From contig CAAGRO010000157.1 of the NCBI GenBank assembly GCA_900772695.1, positions 1 to 18,125 of the forward strand: a stretch of DNA of 18,125 bases. The letters are read 5' to 3'. Below are positions 8,369 through 15,306 of this stretch, in pieces. The notes below the pieces were generated by a model that had not been told where the DNA came from, did no database searches, and was given only the letters and a program-made list of their open reading frames with translations. The number at the start of each line of letters is the position of its first letter. The stretch's first letter is position 1. Position numbers and translations under genes: made by a program. The DNA comes from an uncultured Oribacterium sp. (lineage in GTDB: Bacteria; Bacillota; Clostridia; Lachnospirales; Lachnospiraceae).

Positions 8369-10354
8369 ATGGATAGTAGAGAATATCAGCAGTGCGCGAA
8401 GTACTGCAGAAAATACTGGCCGGAGGACTGTACACATATCCTCCGGATCGCCGATGACGCGGTAGAGAAGCGTTTCATCTTCGACCTTCCCTGGGACATG
8501 GAGCCGACGCCGAGGGCCGTGCAGTTTTCCGACGAGATCGACTGGCAGTACATGCCGGAGGGCGACCCGGAGTTCATCTATCAGTTTAACCGGCATCGCT
8601 ACTGGATCTGCCTCGGACAGGCGTATGCGATGACCGGAAACCGACGCTATATGGAATGCTTCTGCCGGCAGCTCTGTGGCTGGCTCGAAAAGAACCCGCT
8701 CACGGAAGAAAATAAGAAAACGACCTGGCGAAGCATCGAGGCCGGCATCCGGGGTGAAAACTGGTTGAAAGCGATGGAGTACTTCCGTACGGAGCTGCCG
8801 GAGGATATCCGACCTCTTTTTATGGAAGGGATGAAGCTGCACGGAGAGTACCTCTGGAAGCTTCATGTTCCCTTCAGTGATAAGAGTAACTGGGGCGTGC
8901 TGGAGAGCCGGGGGCTCTTCTGCATCGGTGCGGCGTGCATCCTCTACGGTGCGGACGCAGCGGATCTGCAGCTCGGAGAGCGGTATATCGGTGAAGCCTT
9001 GACTCGTCTGGAACGTGAGCTGAGGATCCAGATCCTGCCGGACGGCGTTCAGTGGGAGCAGTCACCGATGTACCATAACGAGGTGCTGAAATGCGTATTT
9101 GAAGTCATACGCGTGGCAAACAGAGTGCATGTTGCGGTCCCGCAGAGCATCGTAGAGCGTGCGCGCAGCATGGTCTATGCCGATCTTGCCTGGAGAAAAC
9201 CGGATGGGACACAGCCGGCGACCGGGGACAGTGATTCCACGGATATCCGCGATGTGCTGACGGCCGGGGCCTGGCTCTTCCAGGATCCGGTACTGAAGGC
9301 GGCCGGCTACCCGAGGCTGGATTTCGAGAGTGTCTGGGAATACGGTATCGAGGCTGCGAAGGCCTATGAGAAAATGAAGGCAGCGCCACCGAAGAAAAGG
9401 GCGTATGCATTGGCCGACAGCGGACACTTCATCTTACGATCCGGCTGGGAGGAGGATGCGGATTACGTCCACTTCAGCTGCGGAAGCCTAGGCGGCGGAC
9501 ATGGTCACTTCGACCGTCTGCACATGGACCTCGTGCTGGGCGGCGAGGATATCCTGGTCGACCCGGGGCGATATACCTACGTGGATGGCGATATGCGGCG
9601 CTGCCTCAAGTCCTCTGCGGCGCACAATGTGCCGCTCGTCGATGGGCAGGAGTATACCCGCTGTGTCGACTCGTGGAAAACCGAGAGTCGGGGATCCTTC
9701 TACAGCGATACGCTCCGGCAGTGTGGCGAGTTCTCGCTGCTGCAGGGCGCACACACGGGCTGCCAGGCGCTCGGTGTCGTCGTGGAACGGAAGATCGTGG
9801 CGATCGGGACCGGTCTCTATATGATCTGTGATCGCTTTATGGGGGACGGGAAGCATCGCGTCAGCCAGCAGTATCATTTCCCGCCGGAGGGGGAGGTGAA
9901 GCTCACGAAAAGCGGCTTCCGCTATGATGGAACGCGGCGGGCAGCGGTATTTCAGGTACTGAGTGATGCCGGCGTCGAGCTCGCGCAGCAGCCACACTCG
10001 AGACGGTATAATCAGCTTGAGAAGGCGGACGGCGTCCGTGTGACTGCCGAGGTGACACTGCCGTCCACGCTCATCACGGTGATCGGGGATGCCGGCGCCG
10101 TCGACGCACCGGAGCACGTATATGCGGAGCTGCTTGCGGCGGTATGCCCGGTCACCGGAGAAACGCTTCCGGCGGAGCAGGCACAGTGTGTCCGTATCCG
10201 AAAGGGCATGGCATCCTGGCTCATCCTTCTGAATCATCAGGATAATGGTGCCGACCGGGAGTATATCGGTGCAGAGGGGTACTATGGCCTCGGACGCGTG
10301 ATGGCGATCCGCGAAAATGGAGCGGATAAGATTCCGATGACATTGCAGTGGTGA
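8369..10354 (+). CDS. Heparinase II/III-like polysaccharide lyase
   Basis: A 661-residue protein with the heparinase II/III layout: an N-terminal alpha-toroid (about 1-310) and a C-terminal beta-sandwich. Such lyases cleave uronic-acid polysaccharides by beta-elimination and leave 4,5-unsaturated uronic acids. Visible motifs are SNWGVLESRG (N174, the substrate-neutralising Asn position), WEQSPMYHNE (Y235, the catalytic Tyr position), and GGGHGHFDRLHMDL (H378, H380, D382) running into ILVDPGRYTY, which is the family's metal-binding and core signature. There is no signal peptide, so it should act in the cytoplasm on imported oligosaccharides. ATG 8369 follows the permease stop by two bases, with GTGAAGGG inside that gene as the binding site. 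The exact polysaccharide-lyase family and substrate (heparan sulfate, chondroitin, hyaluronan or another uronide) cannot be read by eye. Confidence 0.85.
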   Translation: MDSREYQQCAKYCRKYWPEDCTHILRIADDAVEKRFIFDLPWDMEPTPRAVQFSDEIDWQYMPEGDPEFIYQFNRHRYWICLGQAYAMTGNRRYMECFCRQLCGWLEKNPLTEENKKTTWRSIEAGIRGENWLKAMEYFRTELPEDIRPLFMEGMKLHGEYLWKLHVPFSDKSNWGVLESRGLFCIGAACILYGADAADLQLGERYIGEALTRLERELRIQILPDGVQWEQSPMYHNEVLKCVFEVIRVANRVHVAVPQSIVERARSMVYADLAWRKPDGTQPATGDSDSTDIRDVLTAGAWLFQDPVLKAAGYPRLDFESVWEYGIEAAKAYEKMKAAPPKKRAYALADSGHFILRSGWEEDADYVHFSCGSLGGGHGHFDRLHMDLVLGGEDILVDPGRYTYVDGDMRRCLKSSAAHNVPLVDGQEYTRCVDSWKTESRGSFYSDTLRQCGEFSLLQGAHTGCQALGVVVERKIVAIGTGLYMICDRFMGDGKHRVSQQYHFPPEGEVKLTKSGFRYDGTRRAAVFQVLSDAGVELAQQPHSRRYNQLEKADGVRVTAEVTLPSTLITVIGDAGAVDAPEHVYAELLAAVCPVTGETLPAEQAQCVRIRKGMASWLILLNHQDNGADREYIGAEGYYGLGRVMAIRENGADKIPMTLQW

Positions 10355-10423
10355 TCAGTGTGACGGATGTGTATGGATGCGGAGCCGCTGCAGTGAACAT
10401 ACGGGTATGATGATCTGGATCGG

Positions 10424-10505
10424 CCGGTAGTGTGTATACGCATCGGAAACGGGTTTAAGGCCGGGAAAGGCATATGTTGGGCCCGGTAGTGTGTATACGC
10501 ATCGG
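10424..10505 (+). repeat. Tandem 23-bp direct repeats ahead of the GH88 gene
   Basis: Two identical 23-base copies lie at 10424-10446 and 10483-10505, 59 bases apart. Both contain GTGTATACGCATCGG and are followed by similar (A/T)AAC...GTTTA tails, so the duplicated unit may be somewhat longer. The core TGTGTATACGCA is nearly palindromic around GTATAC. A looser third match (GTGTATGGATGCGG) lies at 10369-10382. The 180-base gap holding them is the longest between the permease and GH88 genes, so they may be operator sites or a small local duplication. No regulator is identified. Confidence 0.75.
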
Positions 10506-10534
10506 TAACAGAGTTTAGAAAGAGAGGAATCGGT

Positions 10535-11731
10535 ATGCAATCCAGAGAAACACTGGAAAAGTATAGTGTGATGACGGCGGTGGAGGCAGAGCGCTGGCTG
10601 GATGACGCGGTGCGTCGTGTCCGGGCGAACCTGAAGGACTTTACGGATCGTTTTCCGGATTCGAACAGCCGGGATCAGATCTATCCGCCAAGCGAAAACG
10701 TGGAGTGGACGACCGGCTTCTGGACAGGGGAGATCTGGCTCGCGTATGAGCGAGCGGGGGAAAGCTGCTTCCGGGAGGCCGGGCTTCGGCAGGTGCAGTC
10801 ATTTTTACAGCGGATCGAGCAGAAGGTGGATGTCGATCATCATGACATGGGCTTTCTGTATACGCCGTCCTGCGTATCGGCGTATCTGCTGACGGGGGAT
10901 GAAAGCGCAAAGAAGGCGGCGCTGATGGCGGCCGACCAGCTGATGGGCCGCTTTCAGGAAAAGGGCCAGTTCTTCCAGGCCTGGGGCGCGCTGGGAAAGG
11001 CGGACAACTACCGTCTGATCATCGACTGTCTTCTCAATATGCCACTTCTTTTCTGGGCGAGCGCAGTGAGTGGGAATCCGGTGTATCGCGAGAAGGCCGA
11101 AGCGCATATCCGAACGGCGATGAAGTGCGTGATCCGTCCGGATCACTCGACCTATCATACCTATTTTTTCGATCCGGAGAGTGGCGCACCGCTGAAGGGC
11201 GTAACGCATCAGGGGCATCGCAATGACTCGGCGTGGAGCCGTGGGCAGGCCTGGGGCATCTATGGCAGTGCACTCAGCTATCGTTTTTTAAAGGATGACT
11301 ATTATCTGGATGTCTTCCGGAAGCTCAGTGCGTTTTTCCTCACGCATCTGCCACAGGATCTCGTACCGTACTGGGACTTTGATTTCGATGATGGCAGCAC
11401 GGAGCCGAGAGACTCCTCTGCGGCGGCGATCGCGGCCTGCGGCATGCTGGAGATGGCGCGGCACCTTACGGGCGAAGAGAAAGACTACTACGAGAAGATG
11501 GCAGGACGACTGCTGAAGGCGCTCTGCCAGCACTGTGCGGTGCAGGAGAAGGATCGGAGCAACGGGCTCCTGCTTCATGGAACCTATGCACGTGCGAGTG
11601 CCGAGAACCCGTGCAGCGATCGTGGTGTCGACGAGTGTAACACCTGGGGTGACTACTATTATATGGAAGCATTGACCAGAGTCACTTCCGACTGGAAGGC
11701 TTACTGGGATTACTGGGAGAAAGACGAATGA
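10535..11731 (+). CDS. Unsaturated glucuronyl hydrolase, glycoside hydrolase family 88
   Basis: A 398-residue cytoplasmic (alpha/alpha)6-barrel enzyme that hydrates and releases the 4,5-unsaturated uronic acid from the non-reducing end of lyase products. Family landmarks are WTTGFWTGEIWLAY, DHHDMGF (D104) and DNYRLIIDCLLNM (D164); these match the two acidic residues used by Bacillus UGL (D88 and D149). The later HRNDSAWSRGQAWGIYG is the typical UGL substrate-site stretch, which separates it from GH105 rhamnogalacturonyl hydrolases. The length is close to the usual ~380. No signal peptide is present. AGAGAGG precedes ATG 10535. The stop overlaps the next start by four bases (ATGA), so translation is coupled. 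Together with the upstream lyase it forms a lyase-then-hydrolase pathway. Confidence 0.93.
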   Translation: MQSRETLEKYSVMTAVEAERWLDDAVRRVRANLKDFTDRFPDSNSRDQIYPPSENVEWTTGFWTGEIWLAYERAGESCFREAGLRQVQSFLQRIEQKVDVDHHDMGFLYTPSCVSAYLLTGDESAKKAALMAADQLMGRFQEKGQFFQAWGALGKADNYRLIIDCLLNMPLLFWASAVSGNPVYREKAEAHIRTAMKCVIRPDHSTYHTYFFDPESGAPLKGVTHQGHRNDSAWSRGQAWGIYGSALSYRFLKDDYYLDVFRKLSAFFLTHLPQDLVPYWDFDFDDGSTEPRDSSAAAIAACGMLEMARHLTGEEKDYYEKMAGRLLKALCQHCAVQEKDRSNGLLLHGTYARASAENPCSDRGVDECNTWGDYYYMEALTRVTSDWKAYWDYWEKDE

Positions 11732-12516
11732 TCATCAGAGTGTTGAGTGCCGGCGGCGACGAAATCGCGTCGGCGCGGGAGGATGCGTATGTGCACCTCG
11801 TGTTAACTGACCGGGCATATGAGAAGGGCAGCACCATCCGGATCGAGGTTGAGGAGACGCCGGGATACTACATGGTGAAGCTCGACGAGGCGCTCGAAGA
11901 GACGCTGTTGTATCTTACGGAGAAGGAATGGACCTACGAGATTCCGTTTGACGAGAAGAAGGAGGCCTACTGCCCGCAGGCCTTCAGCGGAAGCGTTCAC
12001 TTCCTGAGTCTGCGAAAGGCAGAGCAGCATGAGTGGAAGCGGTATCGTAATCTTGCGCGGAACGTGCTGGATCAGCATGAAGCCTGCGGCGTGTATCCGC
12101 ATGCACATGCGAACACGGAAACACGCGGGGAGGCGGTATTTGCTGCGCGCAATGCAATCGATGGAATCTGTGCCAACCGCTTCCACGGTGTGTGGCCATA
12201 TCAGTCCTGGGGGATCAACCAGCAGGCGGATGCGGAAATCACGATTGACTTCGGTACGCAGGTTGACATCTACCGCATCGAGCTGTGGACGCGGGCGGAT
12301 TTTCCGCACGACAGCTGGTGGGATCAGGTGACCCTGGAATTTTCGGACGGCTCGACGGAAGAATGCCGGCTCGAAAAATCGTGGAAACCGCATCATCTCG
12401 ATATCGTGCGCCGCGGCATCACCTGGGTTAAAATGCGGGATATGCATCGCGGCTCCGAGGAATCCCCGTTCCCGGCACTGACGCAGATCGAAGTGTACGG
12501 CGTGCCGACGCCTTAA
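11728..12516 (+). CDS. Uncharacterised protein with a discoidin-like (F5/8 C) C-terminal domain
   Basis: A 262-residue protein whose start overlaps the GH88 stop (ATGA), so it is almost certainly translated with it. Residues 1 to about 90 form a small beta-rich domain (SAGGDEIASAREDAYVHLVL and TIRIEVEETPGYYMVKLDEA) that I do not recognise. From about 105 onward it reads like a galactose-binding/discoidin jelly roll: NLARN, the FAARNAIDG segment, WGINQQADAEITIDFGTQVD, IYRIELWTR, ITWVKMRDM and a terminal LTQIEVYG. No signal peptide or anchor is seen, so despite its carbohydrate-binding look it should stay in the cytoplasm with the lyase and hydrolase. It may hold the sugar for one of them or have an unassigned catalytic role. 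No function is known to me. Confidence 0.75.
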   Translation: MIIRVLSAGGDEIASAREDAYVHLVLTDRAYEKGSTIRIEVEETPGYYMVKLDEALEETLLYLTEKEWTYEIPFDEKKEAYCPQAFSGSVHFLSLRKAEQHEWKRYRNLARNVLDQHEACGVYPHAHANTETRGEAVFAARNAIDGICANRFHGVWPYQSWGINQQADAEITIDFGTQVDIYRIELWTRADFPHDSWWDQVTLEFSDGSTEECRLEKSWKPHHLDIVRRGITWVKMRDMHRGSEESPFPALTQIEVYGVPTP

Positions 12517-12522
12517 GAAAAA

Positions 12523-12599
12523 CTTAATGGGGTCTGACCCCATTAAGAATTCCTTACGAAACTCTGAAGCCGGCCGTAAGGGGGGCTGACTCCATTAGA
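12523..12599. repeat. Palindromic GGGGTCTGACCCC repeat with a degenerate second copy
   Basis: A perfect 12-base-pair palindrome around one central base spans 12523-12547 (arms CTTAATGGGGTC and GACCCCATTAAG). A degenerate copy lies at 12576-12599 (core GGGGCTGACTCCATTA), matching it at about 18 of 24 positions. Between them CCTTACG (12552-12558) and CGTAAGG (12575-12581) form another inverted repeat that ties the two together. The unit lies just after the carbohydrate operon and could terminate its transcript, but there is no clean T-run after the first hairpin. From memory, similar TAATGGGG(T)C palindromes recur intergenically in many bacteria, so this looks like a dispersed REP/BIME-like element. 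Confidence 0.7.
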
Positions 12600-12630
12600 T
12601 TTTTATAAACCCGCGACGGGAATTCCCCAC

Positions 12631-12658
12631 TTGTGTTTTTTCGTATATATCGTATAAT
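12631..12658 (+). promoter_or_regulatory. Sigma-A type promoter for the PfkB kinase gene
   Basis: TTGTGT (12631-12636), a 16-base spacer and a perfect TATAAT (12653-12658) lie 42 bases before the kinase start. The leader ends in GGGGAGAGG at a good distance from ATG 12701. The -35 is weak (three of six), the -10 ideal. It implies that the kinase is transcribed separately from the carbohydrate operon. Confidence 0.65.
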
Positions 12659-12700
12659 TTTCGAGTCAATATTCAGTAAAGAAGCAGGGGAGAGGTAAGC

Positions 12701-13636
12701 ATGAGTAAGGGAATCGTCGTGATCGGGGCTACGTTCGTGGATATCAAGGGGTATCCGGAGGGGAAGTACGTGCCGGCCGGGCGAAATGCAGGCATGGTCT
12801 GCGAGGTGCATGGTGGTGTGAGCCGGAATGTGGCGGAGGATATCGCGAATGTGGAGCTGCGGCCGACCTTCATCAGTGTGGTGGATAATTCCGGTATCAG
12901 TACGGATGTCATCAACAAGCTGAATCGTCATAAGGTGGATACCAGCTACATCCGTCGCACCGAGGATGGGCTCGGTACCTGGCTCGCGGTGTTCTCGCAC
13001 AACGGGGACGTGGTGGCGTCGATCTCGAAGCGTCCGGATCTCTCGGAGATCTCGACGATTCTGACGGAGCAGGGTGATGAGATCATCGCGGACGCGGATG
13101 CCGTGACGGTCGACATCGATATGGAGTCCTATATCCTGAAGCAGATCCTGGACCTCGCGGAGAAGTACCATAAGCAGGTCTATGCGGTGGTGTCGAATAT
13201 GTCCATCGCGATGGAGCGCCGTGACCTCATGAAGCGGACCGCCTGTCTCGTGTGCAACGCCCAGGAGGCCGGACTGCTGTTCTCGGATGATTATGAGAAG
13301 CTGTCACCGGAGGAGCTGGCACCGATCATCGGTCGCAAGGTGAAGTCTGCGCAGTATCCGCGCATGGTCGTGACCATGGGCGAGCAGGGCGCGGTTTATG
13401 CGGAAATCGATGGCAGCTTCGGCATCTGTCCGCCGATCAATGTCGCCGTCGTCGACACCACGGGTGCCGGGGACGCGTTCTTTTCCGGTGTGACCATCGG
13501 TCTCACCTACGGAAAGACCCTCGGCGAGGCCTGCCACATCGGTGCGCGTCTCGCAAGCTCGGTGATTTCCACGACGGATAATGTATGCCCGCGTTTTATG
13601 CCGGAGGAGTTTGACCTCAAAGTGAACAGGTCTTGA
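12701..13636 (+). CDS. PfkB-family sugar/nucleoside kinase
   Basis: A 311-residue ribokinase-fold enzyme that transfers phosphate from ATP to a sugar or nucleoside. The N-terminal strand is IVVIGATFVDIKGYPEG, followed by the substrate-site signature HGGVSRNVAEDIA, and near the end DTTGAGDAFFSG with catalytic D258. The NVAEDIA-type motif and the overall pattern resemble pseudouridine kinases (PsuK/YeiC) more than fructokinases, but the match is by eye. Placed after a uronic-acid pathway, 2-keto-3-deoxygluconate kinase is the tempting alternative. Against it, the gene has its own promoter, lies beyond a repeat element, and the window has no KduI/KduD or KDPG aldolase partner. The family is firm, the substrate is open. 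Confidence 0.88.
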   Translation: MSKGIVVIGATFVDIKGYPEGKYVPAGRNAGMVCEVHGGVSRNVAEDIANVELRPTFISVVDNSGISTDVINKLNRHKVDTSYIRRTEDGLGTWLAVFSHNGDVVASISKRPDLSEISTILTEQGDEIIADADAVTVDIDMESYILKQILDLAEKYHKQVYAVVSNMSIAMERRDLMKRTACLVCNAQEAGLLFSDDYEKLSPEELAPIIGRKVKSAQYPRMVVTMGEQGAVYAEIDGSFGICPPINVAVVDTTGAGDAFFSGVTIGLTYGKTLGEACHIGARLASSVISTTDNVCPRFMPEEFDLKVNRS

Positions 13637-13646
13637 GTTCAGCGAA

Positions 13647-13670
13647 GGGGACCCGGTCCTCCGGGTCCCC
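13647..13670 (+). terminator. GC-rich hairpin after the kinase gene
   Basis: A perfect 10-base-pair stem (GGGGACCCGG at 13647-13656 and CCGGGTCCCC at 13661-13670) with a TCCT loop lies ten bases after the kinase stop. No T-run follows directly, so alone it is a 3' stabiliser or pause hairpin. The bidirectional terminator just downstream probably ends the transcript. Confidence 0.55.
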
Positions 13671-13680
13671 TGTCTGAACT

Positions 13681-13718
13681 AAAAAAAGAGCGGTGGTTCA
13701 TCGAACCATCGCTCTTTT
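13681..13718. terminator. Bidirectional intrinsic terminator between convergent genes
   Basis: A 16-base-pair stem (13684-13699 with 13703-13718, one G-T pair, three-base ATC loop) is flanked by AAAAAAA on its left and TTTT on its right. Read on the - strand it gives a strong stem followed by seven T, 17 bases past the ferredoxin stop. Read on the + strand it ends the kinase transcript with a shorter T-run. Confidence 0.88.
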
Positions 13719-13734
13719 CAGGTATTCGCTTAAA

Positions 13735-13905
13735 TTATTCAGCAGCGATAGCGCCTGTTGGGCAAGCGTCCTCGCAAGCACCACAATCGATGCAGGTATC
13801 AGCGTCTACAACATACTTGCTGTCGCCAGCAGAAATAGCCTCAACCGGGCAGGTAGATGCACAAGCACCGCAGCTAACGCACTCATCAGAAATAACATGT
13901 GCCAT
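13735..13905 (-). CDS. Small 2x[4Fe-4S] ferredoxin
   Basis: A 56-residue clostridial-type ferredoxin on the - strand, a soluble low-potential electron carrier. Its two cluster motifs are CVSCGACASTCP (from C9) and CIDCGACEDACP (from C38), each CxxCxxCxxxCP with the usual exchange of the fourth cysteine between clusters. It starts MAHVISDE and ends PTGAIAAE, the standard length. AGGAGG lies nine bases before the ATG. Codons are strongly biased to GCT, TGC, GAC and GTT, unlike most neighbours, which fits high expression. It is convergent with the kinase gene and shares its terminator. Its redox partners are not in the window. Confidence 0.97.
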   Translation of the reverse strand: MAHVISDECVSCGACASTCPVEAISAGDSKYVVDADTCIDCGACEDACPTGAIAAE

Positions 13906-14333
13906 GATAAAATTCCTCCTAGAATAAAATCTTGATTGATTGGTTTTCGTACTTCCGTACGACCTATGCCTGTATATTAATATAGATTCTCGAAAACTAC
14001 AACCGGAAAAGTTTCAAAAAATGTATTTTTTTGAAAAATTCTTTTAGTCCAGACTAACTATATCATACCTAGTAAATAGGGGATATTTAAGAGCTGAATC
14101 ACAATATGTTGTGGTTTGATGACGGAGATATCGCTATGGTATTCATAGGAAAACGACCAGTAAAGTTGTATTTTGTGCATAAAAATGCACTCGTAAATCG
14201 AATTTATGCAAAAATCCAGGAAGATAAACGACGCATTTATGCAAAAAAGCTTCCTGAAAAAGTGGCGGATATGTTGAAAACGCATACAGGAAAATTGTAG
14301 AATCAAATCATCATATAAAGGAAGGTTTTACCT
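13906..14333. other. AT-rich 428-base intergenic interval
   Basis: The part nearest the ferredoxin is its leader and promoter zone. It holds the hairpin CGTAC-TTCC-GTACG (13948-13961) and an AT palindrome TATATTAATATA (13973-13984) where a - strand -10 would lie. Further right are GTGCAT-AAAA-ATGCAC (14175-14190), two direct copies of TTTATGCAAAAA at 14203 and 14236 (33 bases apart), and CAGGAAG/CTTCCTG arms around the second copy. An open frame from ATG 14136 to 14300 (54 residues, basic, GGAG at 14124) exists but overlaps the next gene's promoter. I do not call it a gene with confidence. Confidence 0.5.
14274..14303 (+). promoter_or_regulatory. Sigma-A type promoter for the YitT-family gene
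   Basis: TTGAAA (14274-14279), an 18-base spacer and TAGAAT (14298-14303) match consensus at five of six positions in each box. Transcription would start near 14310, giving a leader of about 24 bases that carries AAAGGAAGG before ATG 14334. Confidence 0.7.
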
Positions 14334-15194
14334 ATGAAACAGAATCTCTCTTATCGTCTGATCCTGAAGGATCTCCTGCTGATGACCGTCGCGTGCACGA
14401 TCATCGCCGCCGCGGTCTTTTTCTTCCTGGTGCCGAGCCATGCGGCGGTCTCGAGCATTTCGGGTCTCGCGATCGTGCTGCAGCACTTCGTGCCGCTCAG
14501 CATCTCGCAGCTCACGATGATCATGAACGGCATCCTGCTGATCGTCGGCTATGCGGTGTTCGGAAAGGAATTCGGCTTTAAAACCGCCTACACCTCGATC
14601 ATTCTGCCGTTGATTCTCGGTCTCTTCGAGCTGCTGTTTCCAAACTATACCTCGCTTACGGGCGATGCGACCCTCGACGTCGTGGCGTACTGTATCGTCG
14701 TATCGGTCGGCTGCAGCATCCTGTTTAATGACAATGCTTCCTCCGGCGGGCTGGATGTCGTCGCGAAGCTGCTGAATAAATACTTTCATATCGAGCTCGG
14801 GAAGGCCATGACCGCTGCCGGCGTCATCATTGCCCTCTCCAGTGCGCTGGCGTATGACTCGAAGACGGTGGTGCTGAGTCTCCTGGGGACGTACTTCAAC
14901 GGGATCATCCTCGACTATTTCATCTTCGGTCAGACCATCAAGAAGCGGGTCTGCATCGTGTCGCAGGCGCACTGTGAGGAGATCCGGCAGTTCATCCTCC
15001 GTGAGATCGGTGGTGCGACGCTCTATGAGGCGGTCGGTGCCTACAATCTCGAGAAGCACACGGAGATCATCGCGATCGTGACGAAGCATGAGTTCCGCCG
15101 GCTGATGGATTTCGTGATGAAAGCCGATCCGAAGGCGTTCGTGACGGTGTATAACGTGAATGAGATTCATTATCAGCCGAAGCCGAAGTTCTAG
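14334..15194 (+). CDS. YitT family membrane protein with DUF2179 domain
   Basis: A 286-residue integral membrane protein. The first ~200 residues hold about five or six hydrophobic segments (for example LLLMTVACTIIAAAVFFFLV and ITMIMNG-like helices), with a DNASSGGLDVVAKLLNKYF loop characteristic of the YitT family. The last ~85 residues, from about KKRVCIVS to VYNVNEIHY, are the soluble DUF2179 domain. Members are widespread in Firmicutes; a transport or membrane-sensing role is suspected but no substrate is established. AAAGGAAGG sits eight bases before ATG 14334, and a good promoter lies just upstream. A sortase gene follows after 112 bases with its own promoter candidates, so cotranscription is possible but not required. 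Confidence 0.92.
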   Translation: MKQNLSYRLILKDLLLMTVACTIIAAAVFFFLVPSHAAVSSISGLAIVLQHFVPLSISQLTMIMNGILLIVGYAVFGKEFGFKTAYTSIILPLILGLFELLFPNYTSLTGDATLDVVAYCIVVSVGCSILFNDNASSGGLDVVAKLLNKYFHIELGKAMTAAGVIIALSSALAYDSKTVVLSLLGTYFNGIILDYFIFGQTIKKRVCIVSQAHCEEIRQFILREIGGATLYEAVGAYNLEKHTEIIAIVTKHEFRRLMDFVMKADPKAFVTVYNVNEIHYQPKPKF

Positions 15195-15229
15195 GGACTG
15201 TAGTGGATCCCGGAGGGCTGCCACTTCCC

Positions 15230-15258
15230 TTGACGAGTATTCCTGTGGAACGTATTCT
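15230..15258 (+). promoter_or_regulatory. Candidate promoter for the sortase gene
   Basis: TTGACG (15230-15235), a 17-base spacer and TATTCT (15253-15258) form a reasonable sigma-A promoter 48 bases before ATG 15307. A perfect TATAAT at 15270-15275 is an alternative -10, but has no good -35 at the right distance. Confidence 0.45.
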
Positions 15259-15306
15259 TATAGTGTATATATAATTCGACGAATCTATCAGAAGGGAAGG
15301 TGTGTG

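Noticed and set aside
10535..11731. GH105 rhamnogalacturonyl hydrolase instead of GH88
   Set aside because: The DHHDMGF and DSAWSRGQAWG stretches match UGL-type GH88 better, and the upstream lyase is not pectinolytic in type.
13647..13670. The GC-rich hairpin as a stand-alone intrinsic terminator
   Set aside because: No T-run follows on the + strand. On the - strand it lies beyond a stronger terminator, so it was reported only at moderate confidence.
13693..13935. An 80-residue + strand frame
   Set aside because: It lies antisense to the ferredoxin gene and begins inside the bidirectional terminator; the - strand frame has two intact cluster motifs and an AGGAGG site.
14136..14300. A 54-residue basic frame with GGAG upstream as a small gene
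   Set aside because: It overlaps the strong TTGAAA/TAGAAT promoter of the next gene, lies in AT-rich DNA and resembles no family I know. It is kept only as a note in the intergenic entry.
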